Assembly: GCA_015069385.1 (NCBI GenBank)
Contig: SVIS01000005.1
Coordinates: 1-64,000, forward strand
Length of the DNA stretch: 64,000 nt
Direction of reading: 5' to 3'
DNA from: Clostridiales bacterium
Lineage (GTDB): Bacteria > Bacillota > Clostridia > Christensenellales > UBA1242
A program made the translations under genes and the position numbers. The notes below the pieces were generated by a model. It was not told where the DNA came from and did no database searches. It saw nothing but the letters and a program-made list of their open reading frames with translations. Position 1 is the stretch's first letter, and each line of letters starts with the position of its first letter. This document shows positions 10,082 to 21,124 of the stretch, one piece after another.

Positions 10082-11335
10082 TTAATACTCAATAATATAA
10101 TCAGCAAAGTTATATGTTTGTAAACTAGACATTTGTAAATAGAAATAATTATTTGCTTTTACATTTTCTAATAACGCCTGAGAAGAATAATCATTTAAAG
10201 TATCATTAAAATAGTTGGAATATGCTCCTGAATTAATTAAACTATGAACACTTGTTGCTGTAGTTAATGCAGTTAAATTTCCAGAGTTTATGGCTTCAAA
10301 AGTGGTAATTGTTCTATTTACATCATTATATTCTATCCATTTTTCAAGTTCATCATCAACATACCAATCAACCAAAGCCGTTTGTGTTTCACCAATTTGC
10401 TCAATTGAACCCGAGCCTGTTTTATGCTTTATTTGAACTTCCGCACCATAACCACCATCAACTATAAACACATAAGATATACTCTCTAGCATTACTTCTT
10501 TTTTGGGCATATAAATATAGCCAACATAGTTCTTTTTAGGGACATTTTTAATTGTATCTGATTTGCCATCTAAAATATAATCCCATACAAAATAAGTGCT
10601 GTATATTTTAGAATAGTTTGCATAATCTGAACCACTAGTTGCATTTTGAACAGCTGTTTCAATATCAGCCTCTGACTTGCCAGAACCCAACCAATTATTG
10701 GCAATGGTTGAAGCAACTGAATCTATTACTAAAGTCCAATCTTCAGAAGATAAACCAAAGTGTTGTATATTTTCGGCTGCCGAAACTAGTTCTAAATTAG
10801 TTGTTTGTGCTAATGCATTAACAAAATCTTTTGCAACTAAAGCCGTTGTTTCATCAGTTTTATAGTCAGCAGATAATGTATAAGTTACTAAATTTGCAGT
10901 ATTATCAACATCATCTAATATTTCATAAGAAAGTTTTAAATAATAATCTTCAAGTTCTAAGGCTGCTGCTTGTTTATCTTCATAAATATATCTAGCCCCA
11001 TAAAAACTATCACCCGCAATGCCATACGGTGCAGATATTAATGCATTTTCTTTATCATAAGCATCGTAATCAAATATGCCAAGAATAAGCACAACAATGC
11101 CCGCAATTAACGCAATACACAAAAGTACAATTAAAACAATTAATAAAATTTTCCAAAACAGAGGATTTTTCATTAATTTAAGAACTGCTTTAGCCGCTTT
11201 TTTTATTGCCTTGCCTACCGCCTTTGCAACTTTTTTAACTGCCTGCCCAACTTTTTGACCAATTTTTTTCGCCGTACCGGCAACTTCGGATAAATTTTGC
11301 TGGGTTTCAGAGTTCTGTGGATTTTCTTCTTCCAT
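10082..11335 (-). CDS. Single-pass membrane protein with basic Lys/Ala-rich N-terminus, unknown function
   Basis: KKIGQKVGQAVKKVAKAVGKAIKKAAKAVLKLMKNPLFWKILLIVLIVLLCIALIAGIVVLILG then extracytoplasmic domain. Confidence 0.6.
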   Translation of the reverse strand: MEEENPQNSETQQNLSEVAGTAKKIGQKVGQAVKKVAKAVGKAIKKAAKAVLKLMKNPLFWKILLIVLIVLLCIALIAGIVVLILGIFDYDAYDKENALISAPYGIAGDSFYGARYIYEDKQAAALELEDYYLKLSYEILDDVDNTANLVTYTLSADYKTDETTALVAKDFVNALAQTTNLELVSAAENIQHFGLSSEDWTLVIDSVASTIANNWLGSGKSEADIETAVQNATSGSDYANYSKIYSTYFVWDYILDGKSDTIKNVPKKNYVGYIYMPKKEVMLESISYVFIVDGGYGAEVQIKHKTGSGSIEQIGETQTALVDWYVDDELEKWIEYNDVNRTITTFEAINSGNLTALTTATSVHSLINSGAYSNYFNDTLNDYSSQALLENVKANNYFYLQMSSLQTYNFADYIIEY

Positions 11336-11515
11336 GCAAGTACTCCTTTTAACATAAATTACATGTTAATTTATGTGATTTTAATATTATTTATTTTAGT
11401 ATATCATTAATTATAAATAAAATCAACCATAAGAAAACACTCTCTTAGTTAGTATTATTATTGCGTTTCTAAACAAAAACACACATGCTAATATAAGTAT
11501 GTGTGTTTATTGAAA

Positions 11516-13972
11516 TTATTTTTTACTTTTTTTATTTGAAGATATGTTAATTAAAGACTCACCTAATTGTTTTAAGAGTTCTGCATTTTGGTTATTAGCA
11601 TCAGATTTTTTAGGTCTACCAACTTTACGCTTTGGTGTTGCAGGCTCTTCTGTGGTTTGTTTTTTAGGCCTACCAACCTTTTTAGTTGCTGTAGGTTTAG
11701 TCTCTTCAACCTGTGTTTTTTTAGGTCTTCCTGCTTTCTTTTTTGCAGGCTCCTCTACTTTGGTTGAAGTTTTTGGTCTGCCAACCTTTTTAGCAGTAGT
11801 TTGTTCTACTGTTTCTTCTTTTTTAGGTCTACCGGCTTTACGTTTTGGAGTTTCTGGCGCACCACCTGCAGTTTTTCTTGGTCTGCCTGCCTTTTTCTTA
11901 GGTGTTTCTTCTTGTGCCTCAACCTGTTTTTTAGGCCTACCGGCTTTACGTTTTGGCTCAGCAGATTCTGATACTTGAGCACTTTCAGGTTGCTCTTCAA
12001 CTTTTTCTTCTTCAGGCTGTTTAGGTTCTTCTATTTGTTTACCTTCGGTATTATATACTTTACCATCGGTATCATGATATAAATTATTTGCATCGTAATA
12101 AGTACCATCGGCATACTCACGAGTTTTTACATCTTGTGGTTTTACATCTTGAATAATGTTTAAACCTAAGTCATCAGTTGAATTAAATAATTCTTCTTCA
12201 AGTGGCTTTTCTTCTTCAGTAGGAGTGACTTCTTGTACTGCTGGAGCAGGTTCAGGTTGTTGTTCTTTAACTTCAACAACAGGTTCTTTTGCTGCTACTT
12301 CAGCAATAGTTGTTGCAACATCTTTTTTTACTTCTTTTTCTACCTCAACACCTGTTTGAAGTAAGTTACCTTCAGAATCAAACACATTGCCATCAAGGTC
12401 ATGGTATAAATTATTTGCATCATAATATGTTCCATTATTAAACCAATAATAACCTTTTTCATCGTAATGACCTTGGCTATCGTCCTCAGTTTCTTGGGCA
12501 ACAGGCTCTTGTTCAACTGTATTAACTTGTTCAGCAACAAACTTTTCTCCTAAATATTCTTGAAGTTTAGTTGCAAGGTCTGCAATAGTTTGGTCTTTAG
12601 ACCTAATTAATGCATCACGACTATCAACTTCATTTTTAAGATATGTAATTGCTTGTGCATATTGATTTTTTTCGTTAGTAACTTGTTGAATACTTTCAAC
12701 TTTGCTCTTTTCAACCTCATCAGAAATAGTTTTATGTAATTTAGAAGAGAAAGTTTGATACTCGGCTTGCATAGCCTCTTGAACAGCATTTTTCTTTGTT
12801 TCGAGTTCTGTTCTTCTTTTTTCAATTTCTTCATTTAAAGAGTTGATTTCAACATTAAATTTATTAGTTGCGTCTTCTTGATCTTTTTCAAGTTGTTCTT
12901 GTTTTTTAACTTCATCTTGTTGTTGTTTTCTAATATAGTTTACTTCAATACGGTTAGTAGACTCTTCTTGTTGTTGACGAAGCCTTTCCATATTTTCTTT
13001 AGATGCTTGAAGTTTACGTTGATAGTCTTTAGAAGTATTTTCATAATTTTTCTTTAAAGTAGAAATTTCTGATTCAAATTGTTGAATTTCAGTTAAAAGC
13101 CTTTGTTTAATGTTAATATAAGTTTCTGACTCTTTCATAGCACGCTCTAACACAAGTGCACCATCAACACCAGATTCAGAAAAGTTGTATTCTTCATGAG
13201 AAATTGCATTTCTTTGTGCTTCTTCAAGTTCTTCTTGTTCTTGTCTTGCACGTTTTTCTAAATATTCACCTAAAATTGGAATACCATCTTTAATTTCTTG
13301 TTTTGTAAATAAAATTTCAAAATCTACATATTTTGGAATTGTTGTGCTGGCTTTATCTATATATCTATTAAACACATTAAATGTTTGATATAAAGTTGCA
13401 ATATTATAGTTTTGCATTGCACGAAGAGCAAGTGTTAAAACTAAACCAATAAACAATATTAGTACTGATGCAACCATTGATTGTGTTAAATATGTTAAAA
13501 TAGCATCGCTGCGACTTGCAAAACAAAGCATTGATAAAAAGAATGTTACAACTGCAGTTACTATATATATCATAGTAAAGTTTTTAATGTTAGATGTAAA
13601 ACTACTTGTTTTAAGTGGTTTATCTATACAATTATAGGTGCTCATATATTCGCTTGGTGCTTTATCGCGATAAAGCATATATTGTTGCCAATATTTACGC
13701 AATATTTTTGGTGAACGCCTATCCTTTATAATATTGTTAAATTCCACCAAGTTTTGGTCTGTAATGTTTTGGTTTTTAAATAGCCATTCATTTAATCTAT
13801 CTGCTGTTTTATCTAATTTATATTCATAAGATGTTCTTGACCTAATGAAGAAAAATAAAGACATTAAAAGCAAAAAGCCAACACCTATGTAAAATATAAT
13901 ATCAATTGTAAGTGTTGAACTAACTAAATCTGAAATGGCATTCCAAATTGTTTGAACTATACCGAGTTTCAT
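11516..13972 (-). CDS. Membrane-anchored coiled-coil protein with seven C-terminal AT-hook-like (GRPKK) repeats
   Basis: N-terminal TM helices, central coiled coil, two YYDANNLYHDxDG repeats, seven K[RK]xGRP[KR] motifs. Confidence 0.75.
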   Translation of the reverse strand: MKLGIVQTIWNAISDLVSSTLTIDIIFYIGVGFLLLMSLFFFIRSRTSYEYKLDKTADRLNEWLFKNQNITDQNLVEFNNIIKDRRSPKILRKYWQQYMLYRDKAPSEYMSTYNCIDKPLKTSSFTSNIKNFTMIYIVTAVVTFFLSMLCFASRSDAILTYLTQSMVASVLILFIGLVLTLALRAMQNYNIATLYQTFNVFNRYIDKASTTIPKYVDFEILFTKQEIKDGIPILGEYLEKRARQEQEELEEAQRNAISHEEYNFSESGVDGALVLERAMKESETYINIKQRLLTEIQQFESEISTLKKNYENTSKDYQRKLQASKENMERLRQQQEESTNRIEVNYIRKQQQDEVKKQEQLEKDQEDATNKFNVEINSLNEEIEKRRTELETKKNAVQEAMQAEYQTFSSKLHKTISDEVEKSKVESIQQVTNEKNQYAQAITYLKNEVDSRDALIRSKDQTIADLATKLQEYLGEKFVAEQVNTVEQEPVAQETEDDSQGHYDEKGYYWFNNGTYYDANNLYHDLDGNVFDSEGNLLQTGVEVEKEVKKDVATTIAEVAAKEPVVEVKEQQPEPAPAVQEVTPTEEEKPLEEELFNSTDDLGLNIIQDVKPQDVKTREYADGTYYDANNLYHDTDGKVYNTEGKQIEEPKQPEEEKVEEQPESAQVSESAEPKRKAGRPKKQVEAQEETPKKKAGRPRKTAGGAPETPKRKAGRPKKEETVEQTTAKKVGRPKTSTKVEEPAKKKAGRPKKTQVEETKPTATKKVGRPKKQTTEEPATPKRKVGRPKKSDANNQNAELLKQLGESLINISSNKKSKK

Positions 13973-14144
13973 TTGTTTTCTCCTTGCTATAAATTTTTAA
14001 ATTCAACATTAGTATAACATATGAAAATAATTTTAACTAATATTTTTAAATATTTTTTAATAATTTTTTTTGAATTTTTTGAATATTTTTTTAATATTAA
14101 AAAATCTCGAGTTTTAGCCCGAGATTTAAAGGTATTTTTATATT

Positions 14145-17100
14145 TTAATCATAATTTATAATATAATTTTGAGAAAGATTTAAAATTTGACTTTTAATAT
14201 TAAAATTTTTAAACCTTTTAGATAACGCAAGTTTATATAGTTCTATTTGTTTCTCATATTTTTGTTTTATTTGTTCATTTGATTTTTTAGATAATTTATA
14301 ATCAAATAGTAATATTGTGTCTTTTTTTATAATTACCAAATCTATAATCCCCTGAACTAATATTTTATCTTCTTTATTGCCTCCTGCAACCTCTTTATAA
14401 GGCACATACATTACAAACTTTTGTTCTTTTAAAATAGTATCCTGGAAGTCAATATAACTCTTAATTAATAAAATATTTTTAAAAATATTTTCATAGGTAA
14501 TATTATTAAATATTGCTATATCTTGCTCAGAAAAATTACACTCAATATAATCTTTAACATCGCCAACCGAATTTATTTCGTTAAAATCTATTTGTTGTAA
14601 AAGTAGATGATAGAGTGTTCCAATATCGCTTGCTTTTTCTGATAAATGTTCTGCTAGTGTAAAATTTTGAGGAGCAAAATTAAGGCTAGCATCATTGTCA
14701 AATGCAAATTCTGACACTGAATTTTTTAAAGCGATTTCGCTTTTTTGATTACTTAAATCCATTTTTAAAAAATGAGATAACTTATTAATATTTATATCAT
14801 CGTTTTGTTTAGCAAAAATATCTTTTTGTTCTTCAAAATTATCTATTACAACATTTTGTTTACTTATAACTAGTTTATTATTGTTATATAAATGTTGCTT
14901 TATTTCATTATTTTTATTTAATTCTTGTACTATGTTATCAGGCAAAGCCCCACAAATAAGTGATAAATAGTTATTTGTTGTTATTACCTGATAATCGTTT
15001 TTAAACTTAATAAAATTTTTTGCCATTGTTCCACAAAGAATCAATTTGTTTTTGGCTCTTGTCATGGCAACATATAAAAGCCTTATTTTTTCGCTTAATT
15101 CTATTTCTTTATTTTTAAGTTTACATGCACAATAAAATATGCCAGATGATGCAGTTCGGTCTTCGGTATCATAACTTTTAATACCAACACCTAACTCTTT
15201 ATTTATTTTAATTTCTATGTGAGATGGTTCTTTAGTAAAATCAACGCCTAAAAAAGGTAAAATAACAACAGGATATTCTAACCCTTTTGATGAATGCATA
15301 GTTGTAATTTCTACGCATTTTGAAAAAGTTTTATTGGTTTCTACTTTTTCTTTACGTAAGGCTGTTTCTCGGTATGTTATGTAATTATATATATCATTAT
15401 TATATTTTGAGTCGACAAAACTATTTATATAATTTTGTATGTTTAATTTTCTTTCAGCATAGTCTTCATCTGTGGAAATGTTTAGTAAATAGTTGGTTTT
15501 TTTAATTATATTTTCTAACGCAAAATATATTCCAAAATATTTTACATTAAAAGTAAATTCATTTAACACTTCATAAAAATTATTAACTTTGCTACATAGT
15601 ATTTTATTTGATTGAGCATATAAATTTAAACATTCATAAAAATATTTTTCTGATTGATAACTTTGTCTTATTTCTGCAAGTTCAGTGTCAGAAAAATTAA
15701 ACAAAGCCGATGACAAAACAGAAAACATGGCATAGTCATCTTGTCTGTTTAGTGTTAATTTCAACAAATTGTACAAAACCAAATTATCATATGTGTCTTC
15801 TAAATTGTTATTTACATTTACAACGTAAGGTATGCCCAACAAATTAAAGTGTTTAATTAAGTTTTGCAAAAAGCCGCCACGTTTTAAAAGTAAGATGGTT
15901 ATATCGTTATAGTCAATTTTTCTTATTTTTCCCGTTTCTTTATCATATATTTCTTGTCCTAAAACCTGTAATATTTTATTACAAACAAACAAACTTTCTT
16001 TATCGTCTTGATTTTGCTCAGCCTGGCTTGGCAAGTTTTCTTTTACGCTATAAACATTTTTTATTTCTAACTTATCTGGCACTTCGGTTTCTTGCGAAAT
16101 AATATTTAAATCTACACACACTTCATTTTTTAGGTCCAGATAGTCGGCTTTTGGCTCAAACTGAGCTTTTTGTTTGTAATTTAATTTGCATGTTTGCTCT
16201 GTCATAATAATATTAAAAATTTCATTCACAAATTGTAAAATGTTTTTATTAGTTCTAAAATTACAATTTAACGTTTTTGCACTTGCATTGGTACTATTTT
16301 TAAAACCATTTTCAATATTTAAAAATATTTCCGGGTCAGATTGCCTAAATGCATAAATAGATTGTTTTGTATCCCCCACAAAGAACAAATTATTATTACC
16401 TAGTAAAAAAATTAATTTTTCTTGAACATGATTTGCATCTTGAAATTCATCTACAAAAATATATTTATATGAATTTTTAATTTCTGTTCTAATTTGCTCA
16501 TTTTGTAACAATGTTATGGCAAAACGTTCAATATCGTCAAAGTCAAACATATTAATTTTTGTTTTTTGTTCTAAATACTTTTCTTTAAACAAATTTAATA
16601 AAATAAATATGTTTTTTAATAAAATTTGACAATTTATATATGATTTTTCTATATTTTTGCTAGAAATTAAGTTTTTCTTAATATCATCAACGCATTTAAC
16701 AAATGCTTTTTTTATGTTTAAAATTTCTTCTTTTAAACCAACCTCATCGTTTTTTTCTGCTCGCAAAATTCCAAACTCTAATACATATAAATAATCTACA
16801 AACTTTCCAAAATTTTGCTCACTAATTAATTGTTGTAAAATTAATATAAAATTACCGATATATTTTGTATATTGACTAAATTCTAAAGATATACTTTTTT
16901 GCCTTAAATCTTCAAGTTGTAACCTAAAACTATAAAAAATAGAATTATAATATTGTTTTAAAAATTTTTCTGCAGGTTTTTCTTCAAAATTATATAAATT
17001 AAGGCTATTATCTATAAATTCTTGCTCATTTAAAATTGAAGTCATATAACTATAAATTTCAAGAATAATTTGCTTAATATTTTCCTCATCTCGTTTTGAA

Positions 17101-17579
17101 GAAAGATTATCTATTAAATTTTCGAAAACTTCTGGAGAATTTGCCTTTATTTCATCTAGGGCCCTATTTAACGCCTCTGCCTGAAAATATTTTTGCTCGC
17201 CACCTTCTAAAATTCCAAAAGATGGGTCAATATTTAAAATATAAAAATATTTTTTAACCAATTTTTGACAAAAACTATCAAATGTAGAAATATCGGCATT
17301 TTGTATAAGATCTAGTTCCTCTTGCAAAAATTCATATTTTTTTAGGTTATCTTTTAATTTATCAAGCAACTTTTTTTTCATTTCTTCGGCAGCAGATTTT
17401 GTATATGTTAAAACCAGAAGTTCATTAACATGACAACTTCTATCTAAAATATATTTTAATATTTTTCGTATCATAACAGTAGTTTTCCCACTACCTGCCG
17501 AAGCTGACACAATTAAACTTTTACCAGTTTCGTTTAATATATCTTCTTGTTCAGCAATTTTTAACTGCTTAGTTTCCAT
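14145..17579 (-). CDS. addA: ATP-dependent helicase/nuclease subunit A
   Basis: UvrD-type helicase motifs (SASAGSGKTTVM, FVDEFQDANHVQ, TMHSSKGLEYPVV, LLYVAMTRAKNKL) and C-terminal nuclease motif; start METKQLKI preferred over the longer ORF. Confidence 0.95.
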   Translation of the reverse strand: METKQLKIAEQEDILNETGKSLIVSASAGSGKTTVMIRKILKYILDRSCHVNELLVLTYTKSAAEEMKKKLLDKLKDNLKKYEFLQEELDLIQNADISTFDSFCQKLVKKYFYILNIDPSFGILEGGEQKYFQAEALNRALDEIKANSPEVFENLIDNLSSKRDEENIKQIILEIYSYMTSILNEQEFIDNSLNLYNFEEKPAEKFLKQYYNSIFYSFRLQLEDLRQKSISLEFSQYTKYIGNFILILQQLISEQNFGKFVDYLYVLEFGILRAEKNDEVGLKEEILNIKKAFVKCVDDIKKNLISSKNIEKSYINCQILLKNIFILLNLFKEKYLEQKTKINMFDFDDIERFAITLLQNEQIRTEIKNSYKYIFVDEFQDANHVQEKLIFLLGNNNLFFVGDTKQSIYAFRQSDPEIFLNIENGFKNSTNASAKTLNCNFRTNKNILQFVNEIFNIIMTEQTCKLNYKQKAQFEPKADYLDLKNEVCVDLNIISQETEVPDKLEIKNVYSVKENLPSQAEQNQDDKESLFVCNKILQVLGQEIYDKETGKIRKIDYNDITILLLKRGGFLQNLIKHFNLLGIPYVVNVNNNLEDTYDNLVLYNLLKLTLNRQDDYAMFSVLSSALFNFSDTELAEIRQSYQSEKYFYECLNLYAQSNKILCSKVNNFYEVLNEFTFNVKYFGIYFALENIIKKTNYLLNISTDEDYAERKLNIQNYINSFVDSKYNNDIYNYITYRETALRKEKVETNKTFSKCVEITTMHSSKGLEYPVVILPFLGVDFTKEPSHIEIKINKELGVGIKSYDTEDRTASSGIFYCACKLKNKEIELSEKIRLLYVAMTRAKNKLILCGTMAKNFIKFKNDYQVITTNNYLSLICGALPDNIVQELNKNNEIKQHLYNNNKLVISKQNVVIDNFEEQKDIFAKQNDDININKLSHFLKMDLSNQKSEIALKNSVSEFAFDNDASLNFAPQNFTLAEHLSEKASDIGTLYHLLLQQIDFNEINSVGDVKDYIECNFSEQDIAIFNNITYENIFKNILLIKSYIDFQDTILKEQKFVMYVPYKEVAGGNKEDKILVQGIIDLVIIKKDTILLFDYKLSKKSNEQIKQKYEKQIELYKLALSKRFKNFNIKSQILNLSQNYIINYD

Positions 17580-20500
17580 TTTGTATCTCCAAAAATTTTT
17601 CCGGAATAACATTATATTTTTCAGTTCTTACAACTTTTTCATTAAAAGCAAACTTACATATCTTATTAAACTCACAAATTTTGCAACGTTGTTCTATTGG
17701 CGAACACTCAACATATCCACTTTTAATATCACTGATACTCTTTTTTACAAGTTCCTGTGCATAAGAACAATAAGACATTAAAACCTGATACGGCAATATA
17801 TTTTGTTTTTTTCTAAGTGTTATTTCACCATCATTTTTAATTTTTGCTAAAGAAACATTCAAAACTTCCGATTTTCCATTTTGCAAAAGTGTGTTATCAG
17901 CAAGCATTGCAAGGCTGGCATTGTTTTCTAAAAAACCACTAAATTTATATGCAGATTCACCATCTTTATTAAAACCGTTTTTAATAGGTAAATAAAAAGC
18001 ACCAAATAATTTTTTATTCATATTACAAGCCACAGCCTTAGCATATATAAACAATTGAATTTTTGTACCATAGTATAACTGCTCTGCCCCTTTAGAATTA
18101 CTTGCATTACCAGTTTTATAATCAATAATTCTAAAGGAATCCTCGGCAACATCAATTCTATCAACAAAACCAGAAATTTTATATTTTTCGCCCTCAACCT
18201 CTATTTCTAGTGGTTTAAAACCAGTTTCTCCACCAAAATATTTTTCTGCATACTTTGGTTTAAAGAAAGAAATTTTTTGTTCGTAATTTATAAAATTACA
18301 AAAACGCAAACCTTCTTTTTTTAATAACTTTAATAAGAATTTGTTTTCTTTTAGTAAAAGTGCAAAATATTGCTCATTTTTTAAAATTTGCTCAATTATT
18401 TCTTGAACATTTTTTTCTATATATGCCTCGCTTAAATTACCAAGTTTGTTTAAATTATGTTTAACAAATACTTCACCAACCTCATGAATAAAGGTTCCAA
18501 TAATATTAGCCTCAATTTTTTCTTTTTGTTGCTTTTGAAGTTTTAGGGCATTTGCTAAAAATGCGGATTTAGGACAACCATTATATTTTTCTATAATAGA
18601 AATAGATGCTTTGCCATCTTTGAAAAACAATTTTGAAAAATTTATTTTTAAGTCGGAATAATTAAACAAGTTTATATTTTGTTTAAAAGTAATAGCATTT
18701 TTTATAATTGCCCGAAAATTATGTAATAAAACATCATTTAGTTGCAGGCTTGCGTTATATTCATCTTGTAGGTTAAAACATAATTTATTTATTAATTTTT
18801 GCTCGTTCTCTATTTCATCAACAATTTTTAAACTTGCGGAAGAAATTTCTTTATTTTCAAATAAATATTTTAATTCCGAAACAAATTCGTTTGGCTGAGC
18901 AGGCCTTGAATCACTCGAATAAACATGATAACTCAAAAAACACTTTGTTTTTGCAGATAATAAAATTTCAAACAATTTAAATTTATTTCTTTTATTAATA
19001 ATTTGTGTTGTTGGTTCTAAATTAACTTTAATTGTTTCACTGCATATTTCTTTGTCTGATATTAAACCCAAGTCAGATATACAAATTGGCAAAATTCCTT
19101 CGTTCATACCTAATATAAAGATATATTTTTTATTGCCATAAAAACTTTTAGTGTCACCAATAAAAATCTGGTTTATACCACTTGGCACAGCAGAAATTTC
19201 GCACTCGGTTAAAACCTTTTCTAATATCTTTAAAAAATCATCATAATTAACATTATTTTTAATGCAATTTTCTATAGCATTTAAACAATCACTTAACTTG
19301 TCCTCAATTTGCAAATATGTTTTATGAAGCAAAATATGACCTTTTTTTTCAAAAAAATCACACTTTTTGACAATTTTTTCTTTAATTTTTGTGTTTTCAA
19401 TAATATGTTTAAATATATTAATATATTGCGAAACATCACTATTTTTTGGTATTTTTATATTTTCTAAAAAATTAAAATAATTAATAGTTTTTTCATCTTC
19501 TATTTTTGCATATTTTTTTAAAGATTCTAATTTACCGTATTTAATTATCAACGTTAGAATTTGCTCTTGTTGTATTTTGTCTAAATCACAAAAATCGTTA
19601 GCAAAAATATAATTTAAAATTTTATTATCGTTTGTTGCTGCAAATTTAAAAATATTAAATAAATATTTTACTACTTCTAATTCTAATAAATTTATTGTAC
19701 TATCACAAAAAACATCAATATTTAAATTAGACAATTTACTGTTTAAAATTTTATGATATTGCACAGGAGCACACACAGCAATATCATTAAATTTTAAATT
19801 ATTTGTTTTAAGCAAATAATTTATTTGTTTAACACAAATTTCAATCTCTTCTGAAAACGAATTAGATTTATATATATTAAAATATTCATTTTCAAAATCA
19901 TATTTATTTTTCCTAGAAAACAAATTATTCAAAATAATATTTTTATTTGTGTTTTCTAAAGGAAAATTATTCCAAACAGTTTCACATTCGATTTGTTCTT
20001 GTTTACACATATTTATTATTGAATCTAAAAAAGTTTGGTCATAAATTCTATAATTATTTTGATTATTTGGTGCAACAACAGCAATTTGTGAGTAGTTTGC
20101 ATTTTTTGCAATATTTTTTAATAATTGTAAACCTTGTTTTGTTAAAGAATCAAAACCTACAAAAAAAACATTACAGTTTTTTAAAAATTCAGATTTTATT
20201 GCAACCGAATTAAATAAGTTGATTAACTCACCACTATCAATTTTTCCGGCCAATAATTTTTGATATTCACAATAAATTAATTTAATATCTTCAAATTTTA
20301 ATTTAGTTCCTAAAGTTGCATTTTCATCTATTAAATCTTCAATTTTTGCATTAGATGATTTTATTTGTTCAATTTTTGCATATATTTCATCTACAAAACC
20401 TAAAGTATAATTTTTAGAAAAACACTTAAAACCTTCTTTAACATTTTGTATTGCATTTAACACAATTAACTTTGACTCAATCGCAGTGCACTCTAAAAAT

Positions 20501-20742
20501 TGCAAATTGTTTTCTTTAATTATTTTATTTGCAAATTTTGATATACCCATTACCGAAATATTAAAATATGCATCTATATTTAATGCAGAAAAAATTGTTT
20601 GTTCAGTAAGCAAACTCAATTTATCTGGTACAATAATTATATTCTCTTTAGAAATATCATCAACAAATGGTTTTATTGATGATATTGAATATTCAAACAA
20701 TCCGCCCGTTCTATTTGCAATTAAAATTTTTAATTTATTCAT
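17569..20742 (-). CDS. addB: ATP-dependent helicase/nuclease subunit B
   Basis: Overlaps addA; nuclease DYKTGNASNSKGAEQLYYGTKIQLFIYA and C-terminal Cys cluster (CSPIEQRCKICEFNKIC). Confidence 0.9.
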   Translation of the reverse strand: MNKLKILIANRTGGLFEYSISSIKPFVDDISKENIIIVPDKLSLLTEQTIFSALNIDAYFNISVMGISKFANKIIKENNLQFLECTAIESKLIVLNAIQNVKEGFKCFSKNYTLGFVDEIYAKIEQIKSSNAKIEDLIDENATLGTKLKFEDIKLIYCEYQKLLAGKIDSGELINLFNSVAIKSEFLKNCNVFFVGFDSLTKQGLQLLKNIAKNANYSQIAVVAPNNQNNYRIYDQTFLDSIINMCKQEQIECETVWNNFPLENTNKNIILNNLFSRKNKYDFENEYFNIYKSNSFSEEIEICVKQINYLLKTNNLKFNDIAVCAPVQYHKILNSKLSNLNIDVFCDSTINLLELEVVKYLFNIFKFAATNDNKILNYIFANDFCDLDKIQQEQILTLIIKYGKLESLKKYAKIEDEKTINYFNFLENIKIPKNSDVSQYINIFKHIIENTKIKEKIVKKCDFFEKKGHILLHKTYLQIEDKLSDCLNAIENCIKNNVNYDDFLKILEKVLTECEISAVPSGINQIFIGDTKSFYGNKKYIFILGMNEGILPICISDLGLISDKEICSETIKVNLEPTTQIINKRNKFKLFEILLSAKTKCFLSYHVYSSDSRPAQPNEFVSELKYLFENKEISSASLKIVDEIENEQKLINKLCFNLQDEYNASLQLNDVLLHNFRAIIKNAITFKQNINLFNYSDLKINFSKLFFKDGKASISIIEKYNGCPKSAFLANALKLQKQQKEKIEANIIGTFIHEVGEVFVKHNLNKLGNLSEAYIEKNVQEIIEQILKNEQYFALLLKENKFLLKLLKKEGLRFCNFINYEQKISFFKPKYAEKYFGGETGFKPLEIEVEGEKYKISGFVDRIDVAEDSFRIIDYKTGNASNSKGAEQLYYGTKIQLFIYAKAVACNMNKKLFGAFYLPIKNGFNKDGESAYKFSGFLENNASLAMLADNTLLQNGKSEVLNVSLAKIKNDGEITLRKKQNILPYQVLMSYCSYAQELVKKSISDIKSGYVECSPIEQRCKICEFNKICKFAFNEKVVRTEKYNVIPEKFLEIQNGN

Positions 20743-20869
20743 AACTACATTTTATCACTTTATACTACAAATTTCAAATTTTGTATTGATATTAATTTAA
20801 TTATAAATAATTCAAAAAAACTGTTGACAAAATTACAGTTTATAAGTATAATAGCAAAGTAGTTTATAT

Positions 20870-20946
20870 GGCGGCGTAGCTCAGTTGGCTAGAGCGTACG
20901 GTTCATACCCGTAAGGTCAGTGGTTCGACCCTACTCGCCGCTACCA
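20870..20946 (+). tRNA. tRNA-Met (CAT), elongator type, encoded CCA
   Basis: Full cloverleaf; anticodon stem TACGG-TTCATAC-CCGTA; lacks the GGG/CCC initiator anticodon stem. Confidence 0.93.
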
Positions 20947-20952
20947 AATTAT

Positions 20953-21027
20953 GGCCTCGTGGTAAAAAGGTTAATACAACGCCCTTTCACGGCGTAGTTA
21001 TGGGTTCGATTCCCGTCGAGGTCACCA
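20953..21027 (+). tRNA. tRNA-Glu (TTC), encoded CCA
   Basis: Cloverleaf GGCCTCG...CGAGGTC ACCA, anticodon loop CTTTCAC. Confidence 0.93.
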
Positions 21028-21124
21028 ATTAGCAAAGCATTAGCTTTGCTTTTTTTTATTACAAATTTTATTTTCACATTACAAAAAAGCATTCAAAACA
21101 TGTTTGAATGCTTAAATGAAATAA

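Noticed and set aside
11544-11978. 144-aa plus-strand ORF with FLGLPAFFxGV repeats
   Set aside because: Antisense shadow of the AT-hook-like repeats of the 11516..13972 gene.
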